Source: Nymphaea colorata
Lineage: Eukaryota > Streptophyta > Magnoliopsida > Nymphaeales > Nymphaeaceae
DNA length: 64,000 bases
NCBI RefSeq assembly: GCF_008831285.2
Contig: NC_045144.1
Location: forward strand, 16,355,858 to 16,419,857
Direction: 5' to 3'
The translations under genes and the position numbers were made by a program. This document shows positions 11,476-24,857 of this stretch, one piece after another. Every line of letters starts with the position of its first letter. Position 1 is the first letter of the stretch. Below the pieces are notes generated by a model. It was not told the origin of the DNA. It worked only from the letters and a program-made list of their open reading frames with translations, and searched no databases.

Positions 11476-14400
11476 TTACATGTTGGCCAACAACATCGCT
11501 CGGACCTTTTGTCTTAGCTCGTCAGAAACCTCTGTAACAGTATGGGAGTTGTCTTGTGCCTCCAAATTATTGGGGTGATTCAAAGATAATGTTGTACCAT
11601 CATTATCCACTGTGGTTATGCATATAGCATTATCGTCTACCTCTCTTTCTGAATGGGATTTTGTCCTATGCTTTTCAGGCCTACTCGTGCTTTCAGCTCT
11701 GCTTTCATGTCGATGTCGATGCCTGCGTTCAGAGTGCCTGTGATGCTTGCTCTTGTGTCTAGATTCAGTTTCCCTGTCTTTGTGTGAGGAATGGCCACCA
11801 TCGTTATCTTCTTCAGCATGCTGTGACGATCCACTGTGCCGATGCCTCTTCCTTGAATGCTTATGTTCATCCAGATCTTCATGGTCATGCTTTCCAGATA
11901 TTGATCTGTCTTTCTCCTGGGACCTGTACCTTGACCTTTTTCCGTAAGAATCTTCCTCTGATTCCTCTGAGTCATCCTCTTCATCATATCGAGATGATTC
12001 CTTCCTTCGGTGCTTACTCCTCGAGTGCTTATGACCACTGGGGTCTTTGTCGTGCCTCTTGGACCCCAAATGCTGCTTCTCTGTTGATCTCTCCTCAGAC
12101 TGTCCAGCAGAATCTTTCCCCTGCAACTCCAACTTCATCGTAGAAGGATCACCATCAACCAAAACTATGCTACCATCAAGTTCTCTGTACATGGCATCCA
12201 CAGGCTCTGCTACTGAGGTGGTTGGTTGAGCAGCAACTTGTGGAAGATTGCCTAGTGGAGCAAGTTTACCAGAAGAAAGTCCTGAATTTGAAAGTGGTGG
12301 TGACAGACGAGGTATCGACCCAGTACTCTGATGGCTGTCACTTTTCAGCATTGCTGAAAACATTTTTGCTCTCCTCAACCTTTCTGCTTTCTGCTTTTCG
12401 GCCTTGGTTAAACATGCTTCAGAAGAGTCTGCCTCATCAGCCGCCGCAAGAGCTGCAGTTTTTGCCATGGCTTTTGCAGCTAAGACATTACCGCTGCCAA
12501 TAGCTTTCATGCCAGATGCATATCCAGAAGGAATTTTGCCAGACTCCATATCTGAATTTGGTTTAGTGTGGGAATCATGACCATGAGATGAAATAGAATG
12601 GCTGCCAATACTTTTTGTTTGGTGCATAACATTAGTTGCAGTTTGAGCACCATTCTCTAGAATACTTGAGCAGCTCATGGAAACATTTGATTTCTGGTTC
12701 CTAAGACCCCTTGTTGCTGCTAAAACTATTTCAGCAGCTGCATCAACACTCATGCCACAATGACGTTGCACTGGTTTAGAAGACTGATCCGATGTGTCCT
12801 TCTTTGAAGAAGGCCCACCAATTACCATCTTGAACTTCTCTTTCTTGTCTAAATCAGATGCAACTATCGATTGGCCAGCAATAGCAGATTCTCTACCAAT
12901 AGATCTACCATTTTGTGAATCATCAGAGTCTTTTGACTTACTAACTTCTTTGATTCTTTTACTGCCACTTGAATGCCCTTCTGGATCATGTTTCCGAGTT
13001 TTTGAACTCTTCCCAGAAGTCTTGGACTGCAATAGCCAGATAAAGTTGAAGATGAAAAAGAGAGAATGCAAACATAAAATCAACCTGCAATTGAGTCGCC
13101 GATTGAATAACTAACATGATTTGAATGATTGAACCACATACAAAGATGACATTCTCCAACCACCAGTCAAACACACCAACACAATCTATATTTCAGAAAT
13201 GAAACCGAAACCAGTCACACCAGATGCTCATTATGAACTAGTCAGCATACAAAAAATCATTAGAGATGTAACCATGTAGGATATGGATTTGAACTTTCAG
13301 TATTCTGGCCATACAGTAACCAATCAAATCCATTTCCCAATATAGTTAGATTGTTTGCATCTGAACAATTTCATTCCTACATTTGATTTATTCAACATCA
13401 GCTCTTTGCAAATTCAATTGAATTTTCAACTTCAAAATGTTTGTACTAGCATTCCTACCATGTAGTCGTTATTAGAAATTTAGAAGTGCATCACTAATGG
13501 TTACTAGCTGCAGCTTCAATAAAGCATGGGCAGAAATGACAAGCTAAGAGATCCCTAATCTTGAGAACCAAAAGACGAGGATACAATAAGAAATACATAG
13601 ATATAAGAAGTTGATGAATGCAAAATGGATCTGCTGCTACATACCTCTTGTACTTCTTGAAGAACCTTTAGATAATAACGATGAAATGGGTTAGACTTCA
13701 GAAGAAATGGAAATCTCCCATGTGGTTTATCCTGCTCTATGAGAACTGCTTCAAATTGCTTTCCATTCCTCACAATGAACTCAACAACCTTTTCCACAGC
13801 ACTTTTGAGAAAATTTGGTGGCTCCAAAATTGGAAGGTTATCTTCTAGAATACTTGAAGCCAGTGCTTGATGGTTACTGGTGGATGCAAAAGCTGTCTTT
13901 GGGACTTCAGGCACTCGCTTCTTTCCATGTACATCAGATGTCTGGACTTCAACTGGAGTGCTTTTCTTCTCAGGAGAGAGGAATTTTTTCTTATCACTAA
14001 TCATGGATGTAGCTACCTCATTTTTCTTAGTGATTTCAGCAGAATGCTCCTGCGCATCTGGTGAATCAGAACAGCTGACACTTGCAGCAGCAGCAACTTC
14101 AGGCGACAACAAACTTTTGGTATCAGAAGCAACCTTTTGGGATCTATCCTCCTCCTCCTCATTACCATACATAGATCCAAGCAATGAGAGAGCACCTGCT
14201 GAAACAGTATTATCTTCCACAGCATCTGCCTTCTGAGCAGGTTCTTGAAGATTCGCACTGCCTGTATCAGCTAGTAACAATTCTGGATGATCAACTAAAA
14301 ATCTGAAGTATGGATGAAGATTATGATCAGGCATTAAAAAACCAAATGTTGGATTGTCTCCTTGCTTCACCCTCAGGATGATCTCCGACTGCCCTCCATG

Positions 14401-16959
14401 CTTATTCACAAAGAGAGCTGTTCTGGACATTATCTGATGAAGCTTCTCTGATGGAGGCTGCAACAACATATGCAGAAACAAACATCCTCTCAACTAATGC
14501 ATATTTGCACTAAGCAAGATATAAGAAACAATTTAATTGGTGAAAGCGGATAGAATATCTTAAAAACAGCAGCATTATGTCTCATGTAATATATATCTCA
14601 AACGGACTTCACGAGAAGTCTGCCTGTTGAAGGCAACCCAATTCCCTCCCACATATTCAGCTGACATAGGCCATCTTCAAGCACTGAAATCCTACGATTC
14701 TAATCCCACCTGCAAATTGCTTCAGTCACGAATCACCAAAAAACAAGGCGCCCATGATGGCAACCTTGTGTCAGAAAAGTATTCGATTCCTGCTCCATAT
14801 ATCTGAAACTTAGACACAGTAAGCCTTAGATAGAAAACTAAATGCACCAGGACAATCTTAATCATCATTTGGCAACACCTGACATAACGATTAAGCCATT
14901 ATATCCTTTCCATAATAATTTAGACAAAGTAACAAAAATTGCAACACAAACAAGCAAACATGTGTACACTTACTAGGCTATGAAGTAGGTTCTCGGGTAC
15001 AGAAAAAGGTGGGTGATAACCCACAGTTTCAGACATCCCTGGAGCATTCGATGCATCAAGACCATTTCCATATGAGAAAGCAACCGCCCCATAGGCACCA
15101 GATTTACTTGACTCTGTAAATAACAATAAAAGGCAACTGGTTTTAGCCAACATGCTGCACTCCAACCAGAGGGCTTGAAAATACATACAAAAAGTGCTAC
15201 CAGTAGTTCTATGCACAATAAATAGAAAATGAACAAAGTTAGATACAGTTTAAAGCTCTCTTACTTGTCTCACTGAGAAGAGGTGATGAAGTAAATAGAC
15301 ATCCTTCCTGCAAGCTTGAAATATGGATAACAACACACTGATTTCATATAAACCATGCCCACCTCACAAAAACAAAATCAAAGAAAAAAGAAGAAAAAAG
15401 AAAAGAGTGAAGAAAAAGGTGTCTACAAATCCCCTACAGAAGGCCAAAAAGTCTTAGATCAACCAAGAATGATTGTGCAATAATGCCATCCGAGTAAAGC
15501 CAGAAATTTCGAATGGACAAAAAATGACAGCATAATCATGAGATGAACAGAAATTCATCCATTGACCTAAAAGAGCTCTATGAACAGTGATTATCTTGAT
15601 CTTCTACTTCTACATAGATGAGCCAAGTCTGAACAGGTGACATCTGTCTCAACTCAGCTCAGCAATTATCATGATCTTCTACATGGATGAGCCAAGCCCA
15701 AACAAATGATGCTCATCTTAGCTCAGCTCCTAAAGAGTTATTGTACAAATATATACTATAGGTACATACATATCATATTATACAGAAAAATCCCAATCCC
15801 CATAGAATAAAACAGATACGTACACGAAGCTTGCAACCACAGGTGTTCCCAAAGAAAACGGAGAAACGGTATATCAACTAATTGAATCACATATCCAGTT
15901 TTATCTTGACTCGGTTAATGAGTTCAACTCTATCTAATTGAAACACCGCAATGAAACAATGCATCAATCTGGATCAATTTTGTCTAGTTCCTCGCTAACC
16001 ACGGGCGATAGGAGAAAGCTAGGAACTCGAAAAAGAATTCAAATCAAAACTAATGTAAAATAAATAAATAAATAAATAAAGCCTAGCAATACGCTAAAAT
16101 CCCAATTAAGACACTAAGAGCTAGAACAAGAAGCCACGGGCGATAGGGTAAAGCGAAACTCAAAAAAGAATTCAAAGCAAAACTAAAGTTTAAAAACAAT
16201 ACGATAAAGTCCCGATAGAGACACTAAGAGCTAGAACAAGAAGCAACTACAATTGTAAAAAGAAAACCAATACGCAACTAGGAAAACATGACATCGATGC
16301 GGAATCAAAACTTAAAAACCCAATTTCAATATTGTTCTGTACATAAGGAATTCACATTGAAAAGTTGAACCTTATAAAAAGGAGGGGAAAAATAAAACCC
16401 AGTTGTGATGGATACCGTGGATATCCAATCCACTTTTACTAAAATATGATCAATCATCCAAACAAAATAATTGTGTCCAAACGAAGAACCCATAAACAGT
16501 CGAAATATGGTAAGTCAACCTGAAAATATCTCTGGGAAATGTAAACAGAAGGGAAAGGTAAGAGAATTAGCGCAAAAGATCACGATACGAACCTCGACAC
16601 TCTGCCACGCCATCGTCGCCGCCCTCATCGCATTCAGGGAGATCCTGATACCGCTCGCGCTCTAGGTCAGACTCCGAGACGCCGGATTCCAGAGGGGGAA
16701 GAGAAGCGGACCCGCTCTTCCGGCGAGGGGGAAGATCAGTGAGGAGGTGCCGAACATCGTACCGGTCAAGGAGAAGGGATGGGTGAGCGCTCCAGGGAAG
16801 GAGGGCATCGACGGAGTTAATGAAAGCAGCGGAGGCGTCGTCGTCAAAGAGAAGGGCATGGCGGCCGCAGAGCCGGAGGTCCGCAACCGCGGAGGGCTCG
16901 GGGGAGAGATTCCGCCGCCTCTCCCTCTCGCTGGTCGCGGGAAAACGCATCGTCGACAT
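11476..16959 (-). CDS. SWAP/SURP-domain splicing factor with DRY_EERY N-terminus, four exons (~956 aa)
   Basis: Predicted exons on the minus strand are 16,959-16,593, 15,113-14,974, 14,457-13,645 and 13,026-11,476. All have GT..AG introns and the phases fit throughout. Exon 1 carries the DRY_EERY block (GRHALLFDDD, DRYDVRHLL, ERYQDLPE). Exon 3 carries two SURP modules: the first around KLHQIMSRTALFVNKHG and ending HPYFRFLVDHPELL, the second around FIVRNGKQFEAVLIEQD and ending YYLKVLQE. Exon 4 has KAEKQKAERLRRAKMFSAML, then a long Ser/Arg/His-rich low-complexity tail, ending LRQKVRAMLLANM. This is the architecture of plant homologues of Drosophila suppressor-of-white-apricot (like Arabidopsis At5g55100), nuclear regulators of alternative splicing. 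ATG 16,959 was chosen; an in-frame ATG at 16,950 would remove three residues. The SR-like tail suggests nuclear speckle location. A possible cassette exon in intron 1 is listed separately. Confidence 0.93.
15265..15307 (-). other. Candidate 43-nt cassette exon in intron 1 of the SWAP gene
   Basis: On the minus strand an acceptor (CAAGCTTGCAG) precedes 43 nt followed by a strong donor (GTAAGAG). Exon 1 ends in phase 1, and joining it directly to 15,113 restores the reading frame and family sequence. Including the 43 nt instead gives an in-frame TGA. It was therefore left out of the main CDS and is treated as a possible frame-breaking alternative exon. Confidence 0.4.
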
Positions 16960-17036
16960 CGCCGGAAAATTTTTTCGATCCTGTGGCTTTCCGTCAGGTT
17001 ACGCAATCATGCCCGGTGGCTAGGTTTTGATGTTCG

Positions 17037-17044
17037 TATTTATA
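17037..17044 (-). promoter_or_regulatory. TATA box of the SWAP gene
   Basis: TATAAATA on the minus strand, about 80 bp upstream of ATG 16,959, giving a short predicted 5' UTR of about 50 nt. Confidence 0.6.
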
Positions 17045-17052
17045 CACTCGAA

Positions 17053-17054
<2 letters not shown>

Positions 17055-17092
<38 letters not shown>
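17055..17092. repeat. (GA)n tract just upstream of the SWAP TATA box
   Basis: About 38 bp of pure GA on the plus strand, reading as CT on the gene strand. Pyrimidine-rich tracts are common near plant core promoters. This one lies 10 bp upstream of the TATA box. Confidence 0.85.
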
Positions 17093-17095
<3 letters not shown>

Positions 17096-17501
17096 CGAGA
17101 TGGGTCGGTTTGAACGCGAGTAAAAACGGTCCAAAGTGTTGAAAACTTTAAAGGGAATAACAAATTACCACCCATTTTTTAAAAATAAATAAATAGACAC
17201 TCAACTTTTGATAATTATGAAAAAGAGGCCATTGACATAAAACATTAAAAACACACTGTGAGAAAGATGTTTTTTTTATGGTAGAATATTTTTCATTTTA
17301 CAGCTTTAAATAAATAATTTAAAATTTAAATGTGTTTGTTATTCTATGAAATATTGAGCTTACTTTTGTAAAAACTCTATTGTTGAAAAATGAAAAAGCA
17401 CTAAAAAGCAAATGGGTAGTGCACCAACGTCTGCCAAGTTGGATTAGGTTTGAGCTTGGGCTCAACCAGGGCCCCAGGCCCTTGTGTACTTTTAGTAAAA
17501 A

Positions 17502-17544
<43 letters not shown>

Positions 17545-17927
17545 AAAATTAACAAAAAAATATTAAGTCCAAACCCGTTCCGATTTCCGTTCAGGCCTCG
17601 GCCCGTCCTAAAGGAAACCCCTTCGTACCAATCTGGTCAAAAAAAAAAAAAGCAAAAGAAGACAAAGTCAACTCTTGATTTTTTTTTTCTTTCTTTTTTA
17701 ATTTGGAGGTTTAAGAGAAGGAAATTCAGGAGTCCTAAACTTTGGTGTGTGCACAGTAAACAAAATATTTATATGAAATAAAAGCTATACAAGAAATCAA
17801 GCATACCTTGATATCGATTAATATTTGGTTGTCAACTACACTTGACAGTCATGACAGCTCTTATGTTAATATTTGGATACAAGGAATTCAATTTCCCATT
17901 GTGTGGCAGCCAATGAACTATGTAGAT
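17093..17927. other. Intergenic region between divergent-side flanks, no gene
   Basis: AT-rich with a (TA)n run at about 17,510-17,534 and poly-A/T tracts. The small open frames have no recognisable content. Confidence 0.5.
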
Positions 17928-18093
17928 TACTTGATTCACAGTGATATTTTTATAAATTTTGTTACTTTAAGACCTTTCATATATTCTTTATTAATTTTAT
18001 CTTAATCAATTACTTGATTCACAGTGATACTTTCATAAATTTTGTAAATTTAAGACCTTTCATATATTCTTTATTAATTTTATCTTAATCAAC
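17928..18093. repeat. 83-bp tandem duplication
   Basis: Two copies begin TACTTGATTCACAGTGATA and end TTTTATCTTAATCAA, with a handful of differences. Confidence 0.85.
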
Positions 18094-18506
18094 TGTTTCA
18101 ACCAACTAATTTCGACTAGTTTTAGAGACTTTATCAACTTGTGATTTTGACTACTTGGTGGTAGAGATCATAGATCTGATTGAAAAGATCATTTGCTAGA
18201 TTATATGACCTTTGTCAAGAATTTTCTTGCCAACGTCTATATTCAGGTTTGCTGTTTTGCCTTGGATTTTCGGAAGGATAACAGAGACAGAAAACCTTTC
18301 ACAAAGATCATAGCAGTGCCACCACCAAACAGAAAACTTGAAATCCATAAACTTGCACACTACAATCAACACCTGACGTTGTCTCTAGAGTTCTTACTGG
18401 TACCTAAAAGGTTCGTTGTCACCAAAAGGTTCGACACGAACACCAGTTCTTATTCACATCAACAGACAGATAACTCGTGACCATGTTGACAGCAAGAACT
18501 CTGGGA

Positions 18507-21500
18507 TCACGGGCACAGGTACTTCTGCATCCAGGACTTGAAGCGAGACCAAGCAAGATTAACTGCTGCGTCATCTGGGTCTGTTAATCCCATTTTCTTC
18601 CTCCTTTCAACCCCTTCTGGAGAAGCATTCATGAATGCATGACCATTGCCTGGATAAATGTGGACCTCGTAAGGAACTCCACTTGCCTTTAGCTTTTCCT
18701 CAAGAGCCTTGGCAGCCTGAAAGACACAAGAGTAATGATTTTACAAGTTGCAGCATGGTGTATATATGGTAAAACCTTCATCACTTGCATTTTTTATCTT
18801 AACTATATACTGCATTTTAACGATTTACATTGAGGCAACGTTACAAGCAGAGGAGGATTGCAAAAAGAACCCTATGTTCACCCTTAAGAATGAGGCATTG
18901 TTTGGACTTTGGAGCCCGGAAGAAAATGTTGAAGAGGACCAACATCCGTTGGTACTATTCAATTATAGCAACAATGAATTGGCTAAGATTGAGGGAAATG
19001 GGGTTGATTTTGGCATCACTAAAGGCCTCATCGATGGTCTGCAGGTCGGCACCATATAAGGATCCCACTAGCAGTGCTTCTATTGCACTTGTTAAAGTCC
19101 TTTACAGACTGATGCCTACAGTACAAAAAGCTAGGAAGTTGAAAAAAACTCTCTACGAAAGGATCCCAATAATCAAGCATGCATCAACAGATACACATGA
19201 TCTTCAGTAGTTAATGAGTGCACCATAAATGTGTTCTCAATGGAGGATGCTGGAAGACTCACTGAACCATCTGGAGAAAATTAAAGTGAAGAAAGTACGA
19301 GAATTTTTTCTTTTCTATCTATAAATTTTATCCATATCTTATCCTTGAAAAATGTGTCCATATGAATAGCCATGAGCAAATGAATACGTAACAAGCAAAA
19401 AAATGAAACTTAAAGCAAGGAAACACGCATCATTCGGACATGGCAGGGACAGTTCTCACCAACATTAGACCCCCAAGGCCTAGCTGAGCAGTATGATGCT
19501 GAAGAGACTGATCTAGACCCATTTAGTTCAAACAAATTGGCCAGTAGTAGCTCATGAATTTGCGTCTATCAACATGTAAGAGATGTACTGATTATTTTAC
19601 AGTTCTACTTTTGGCATCATGTCATGGCTTGCAAACTTGGTATGAATCACTAATGATCACTAATGAACAAACTTCACAAGCTCTATGAATTGTAGCAACC
19701 ATAGCTCTAGGGGTCAGTAGCCACTCCAGGGGATCATTTCGTCCAAGAATCATCAAATTATAGCAACCTCTTGATTAGTGAAGGACCCCCAAGAGAATAA
19801 TTTTGTGTTGGCCATTCATCAACATGTGGGCAAGGTACAACCCTTCACAAGCAAGCAACTTGGATGTTTCACCATATATTGTTGTTCTCATGTTAGGTCA
19901 TGTTACTTGCCTACTTCAAGACTATTACAGCTCGCATTTCAACAATAAAAACAAACCTCATCCTCAATTTTTACTGTTTCAACTGTAACATGGGATTAAA
20001 GAGATTGTCCACGACAGTTCAGCCAACTTACAGGTGCCTTTTGCAGTCATTGAAAAAAAACCAGTTGCCTAATTGGAAACGCCAGTTAATGATATGTGAA
20101 GAGAAGTTAGAACACTTGTAGTAGACTTAGTGCAACTTGCAGAACATCCAGCTTGCTTAACTTCTTTCTGGTTTAGCCTATCATAGCCTATTCTCGAACA
20201 TGTAATATATAGCAATATTTTACTGAATGACTACCAGATACATGCTTTATAGGAATGAAACTGAATCATCAAAGATCCACAATGTCCACAGGCTTAAGAA
20301 ACATAGATCGCTTAGTCCATTTGCCATGCAAACAGGTATTGATGCTACACCACCAATTTTTGAGAATGGGATGAGTCCGAAATAGATAATTTATCAGACT
20401 AAGACTGTAAAGTAAGCTACATAATTGATAGCAAGTATTAACATCATAACAAAAATCATATTAGATTAAAAAAAGGAAATGCATGAAGAAGAAAATCAGA
20501 ATGGAAGAGAAATAATTAATTAAAAATGAAATGAGCGCCAGTTTGAGAAGTGTTGCATAAAGCCATAAACAACTAGCATATCATACAAAGAGCTATTGGT
20601 TTGACATGAAAAAAAAAATGTAAACATTCAGAACTGAATAACAAAAAAACACACACTCAAGCATGAAAATCTTCTCATTTGCCACTGGATACAAGAAGTA
20701 TATGTCAGTTATGAGGTTGTTAAGTAAAAATTTTGGAAGCTTGAGTATGTTATTGTCAATTTGACAAAATCTTTTCAAACATATTGAAGCAAAAATACAA
20801 TTTCCTAGCCCGTCTCATAGGCAAAAGCTTCAGTTACATGTACTTGGGTTGCAATAGTATTTTACATAGCCAAAATTGTAATCTGAACTTTGTTACCTTT
20901 AGTGGATAAGGTCTGAATTTTGCATGTCATAGACATCAGAAATATGTTATCATTAATACTTAGCATCATTTCATGTACATTTAATATTAAGTTTTGTTAA
21001 TTTAAACATCACAGAATATGTAATTGACTTTCTATTTCCAAAAACTAAGAGGACAAAAGACAGACCATAACTTCAATGGAGGAAAAATTCGAACAGCAAA
21101 TTGACCGAAAGACAAAGGAAAAGGAAATCCAATTAACTTGAAGATAGGAAAATAGTCAAATACAGCTCTGAAAAGTGCACACACAGAGCATCATACCGTA
21201 ATGTCTGAGAACCCAACAAAGTTATCAAGCTCTCCAAAATGTGCTTGAACAGGGGCTTTAACGGATGAAGGATCTGCAAGCTCTGAAGAAGGAACACCAT
21301 AGAATGCCACCACAGCATCAACTTCTGGGACCAAAACAGCACTTGCAATTGACAATGCACCACCCATGCAATAGCCTGTAACTCCTACCTGGGGAGCACA
21401 TTTTTATACTATGATATTAGAAGAAAGAAATTGCTCAGGAAGTTGAGTTGACAAACAATATAGTAAATTCATAATTTCATACAATATAATTCGCAAATTA

Positions 21501-24500
21501 AATGTGAGGAGTTGCTTGTTTTCCCATAATTTAGGATGGCAGTTTGTCTTAACAGCAAATATTGCAGTGCCTGAAGTGCACAAAACTGCTACCCACACAC
21601 ACTAAATGTTTTGAGGCAACACAGCTAATAGTTGCTTTGCTGAAAAATGCATATAGTAGTGCTAATCTGTGATTTCCTTTTGAAAACAGAAGCTTCTAAT
21701 TGTCCAGTCAATCTGACGTATAATTGTTATGCAAGTTATATAAAGAGAGTCTCCTGCAATAGCAAGGAGACTATCATTTAGCTATTATTATGAATGTATG
21801 ATACATAGAAATAAAGACTGTACAAGTAAAAACTGAATTATGTTTAGAATATTGCCTTTTCTTTTAACCCTCTTCCTTCATTAGGAATATGATACTGCAG
21901 ACTAAATACAAAAGCAGTAAATGCATCAGCCAGGATGTCCTATAAACAGTTACAAGCTCCTTACCATGTCATGCTCTCTTCTATATATAATTTTTTATGT
22001 TCCTCTTGCTAACAATAAGACAACAAGGAATAAACAGAGTTTTATTTTTCTCAACTACATGTTAGCTAGTAGGGATAGAGTGGTTCTCTTAAGAGCCACA
22101 GAATGAGACAGGTTGCCAAAGTCAAATGATTGCTGTAGCAGGAAATTTCAGAATGAACACTTAGAGGACTCTCTCTCTCCCTCCCTCGGTATCTCATACA
22201 CACACATACAGAAAGAACATGTATACATATTATTTTCCTCTTGTCAACATTAAGAAAAAAGTTATAGAACATCATTTCCTACATATATTTTAGCTACCAC
22301 AGTTGGATTGGTGGTCTTAAGATGAAAGGAATGAGACTGGTGGTCAAAGTCAAATGATTGCTTTGGCTACAAAATTTCAGAATGAAACATTTAGACAACA
22401 GGTACCCAGCCATTTGTTTTTAAAAAGTTGATCTTATTGAAGTTAGTGAAATTTATAATTTTATCCTTCTCAAATACATACATTTTTTCTGGCATAATAG
22501 AGTGAAAACTAGTAGTTATCAAAGATTTCCTGTACTTACTGGACTAGGACAAATCGTTGCCCAGTTTGCTTTAACTTCCCCAGCCTATATATCTGAATAA
22601 TTTTCTTCTTCAAAGAAAATAAAAAATAAAATTTTGCAGGTTTAATAAACTACAAGGGCTTAATATTTCAGGTAAAATACTGATTCATCCAGTTTCAGCA
22701 ATTGCTATCTAGTGCATATCCATGGCAATTTAAAAGTATATTTAACGCATATGATATTGGACATCAGGAATCAAGCAATATAGAAAGCAGGAACCAGAAA
22801 TTTCAAGCCAAACCCATTTCAGCATCCTGAAGAGCAGCTCACTGACTCAACACAAGTGGTACTGATTTTGGATTCTTATCTATCAGAAAGCTTAATTGCT
22901 ATATTACATTATGAGTACCAACAAAGAATAAGAGAACAGTTGAGTGACTAAAGTATTTTTCAGCAATGATCCTAAGCAATAGAAATGGGAAAAAAAAAAA
23001 AAGAATTTCACATAAACTCAATTCCAGTGTTGCATAGATCTTATTTTTACACATCTACCCAACATACATACACAAATAAACTTAAGAGCATATTCATGAA
23101 AAATAAAACCATATTTACAACATATTCCATATTACCTGTAAACAATCCTATTCTTGAAACCATGAGAAAGTTAAAGGTGTGCCTATAAGAGACATAGAAG
23201 AAATGCATGAGGAAGTAACCTTCTGTGAGCCATTCGCCTTAAGCCAATTAACAGATGCACGAATGTCCTTAACTGCACCTTGCCAGTCAAGACCATCCAT
23301 CAGATGTTGTGCTTCTGCAGCATCCAGGCCAACCTTCCCACGGTACAAACTGAATTTAAAGAGATAAACATATCACCATAGCAAAACACCAAAGAACAAG
23401 AAACTAGGAATGTCCCTTATCGCTTGTCCAGCTTGTTTCAAGATTCTTATCTAAGAATGTGTTTGTAGACATAAGCTTCAGATAAAACAAGATAGTTAGG
23501 GGATTCGCTTTATACCCAGCACCTACATTCACAATATCCCAGCTTATCTAGTTTTGTTCATGAGAAGACGTCCCCTGTTATTCACTTAGTAGCACAAGGC
23601 CCCTTGATCTCACTAATGCTTTAGCGCTCAAGTTGTGAATGTTGGTTTTCAGACAGAGACAGGGACTATCGCAGGTTTCAAGAAAACTGAATCTCACTCG
23701 GCATTGTTACAAATATTGGTAAAACCAAGTGCATCCACAGCAGGACAGAATGATTAGTCGCGAAACCGAAGAATATGAAGAGCTTTCATTCGCAATAACC
23801 TGAATTTAAGGATGAGCTTACTCTGGGATAAGAGCTTTAAAACCAGGTTCCAGATTAGCAATCGCAGGTTTCAAGAAAACTGAATCTCACTCGGCATTGT
23901 TACAAATATTGGTAAAACCAAGTGCATCCACAGCAGGACAGAATGATTAGTCGCGAAACAGAAGAATATGAAGAGCTTTCATTCGCAATAACCTGAATTT
24001 AAGGATGAGCTTACTCTGGGATAAGAGCTTTAAAACCAGGTTCCAGATTAGCAATATGGCGAGCATGGTTTTTGATCTCAAAATCAACACCCCACCACTC
24101 CTGCAGAACCACTATCCCTGGGCCATCTTCTTTCCCGATGACGTAAGCATCAAAAGTCTGGTCAACCAAAAAATTCAAGCCATACATAATCAATGCCGAC
24201 TGTATATAGATTTACCACCAAGAACAAAGAGTGAAAAGGCGTGAGATCACGGAGCAGAAACAGCAAAAAAGCGGAAACCGTCGTCTGTTTCCATTCTCCA
24301 AATAAAACAACACCAAGATAAAAAACTTCGAAGTAAATATTAGAACTTCACGAAGGATAAGGATAACTACAATTCTTCTATTCCTTAGCTGCTCGTTTAC
24401 ACCGACTGCTCCATATAATTAGAAGACATGAGCTTTTCCCACAATCGTGGAGAAAGAGAAAAGGCACCAAGAGGACACCCAGAATGACCACAAACTTGGA

Positions 24501-24842
24501 ACATAAATGAAAAAGAAAGGACATAGCAGCAAGAAAACCAAGAAATATGAACACCCAACAAGAGAAACAAAACATAAAATTAAAGAATACAAAAACAAAA
24601 GAATTACACAAATCGAAGATACAAAAAGCGGAAATGGAGGAGTGAAGATTATGGTTCCTAACAGTGTCATCTCTTTGGATTTGGATTTTCTGGAATTCGG
24701 CAGATGGGGAGGTGGCCATTGATCGAATGGAGAAGGAGGATGGAAGCTTGGAAAAAGCCACGCGAGGGAGATGCCTGGGCAGAGCAGGACTCAACAAGGG
24801 TTTATGGAGAAGGACGTTCCTTGCTAGTAGGACAAGTCCCAT
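18507..24842 (-). CDS. Dienelactone hydrolase family protein (carboxymethylenebutenolidase homologue), five exons, 284 aa
   Basis: Exons on the minus strand are 24,842-24,663, 24,157-24,015, 23,349-23,220, 21,388-21,197 and 18,716-18,507. All junctions are GT..AG and the frame closes exactly at 285 codons. The first ~41 residues are rich in Ser, Arg, Leu and Pro with few acids, typical of a plastid or mitochondrial transit peptide, with a second Met (MATSPSAEF) at its end. The alpha/beta-hydrolase core follows: EDGPGIVVLQEWWGV, the nucleophile elbow GYCMGG (Cys), GELDN (Asp) and NGHAFMN (His). These form the Cys-Asp-His triad of dienelactone hydrolases, which open lactone rings; the plant substrate is not known. 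An upstream in-frame ATG at 24,857 is possible. Introns 3 and 4 are long (1.8 and 2.5 kb) and hold decayed repeats. Intron 2 carries a duplicated donor (see 23,670-24,055). Confidence 0.93.
21990..22400. repeat. Diverged ~237-bp tandem duplication in intron 3 of the hydrolase gene
   Basis: Both copies contain TTTTCCTCTTG followed by AACA(A/T)TAAGA, then TTAGCTA, then CAAAGTCAAATGATTGCT and AAATTTCAGAATGAA. The second copy is shifted by about 237 bp. Divergence is substantial. Confidence 0.7.
23670..24055. repeat. 193-bp tandem duplication spanning the exon 2 donor of the hydrolase gene
   Basis: Copy 1 is 23,670-23,862 and copy 2 is 23,863-24,055, nearly identical. Copy 2 includes the last 41 bp of exon 2 and its GT donor (24,014). 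Copy 1 therefore places a second, identical exon end and donor within intron 2 (donor at 23,821/23,820). The paralogous fragment at 40,890-41,085 has only one copy. Confidence 0.92.
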
Positions 24843-24857
24843 TTCGTAATACAGCAT

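Noticed and set aside
15265..15307. This segment as a constitutive exon of the SWAP gene
   Set aside because: Its phase does not fit exon 1. Direct joining of 16,593 to 15,113 restores Glu and the family sequence, so it was kept only as a candidate alternative exon.
18748..19210. Two overlapping plus-strand frames inside intron 4 of the hydrolase gene
   Set aside because: Opposite strand to the host gene, no recognised domain and overlapping alternative frames. At most a decayed transposable-element fragment.
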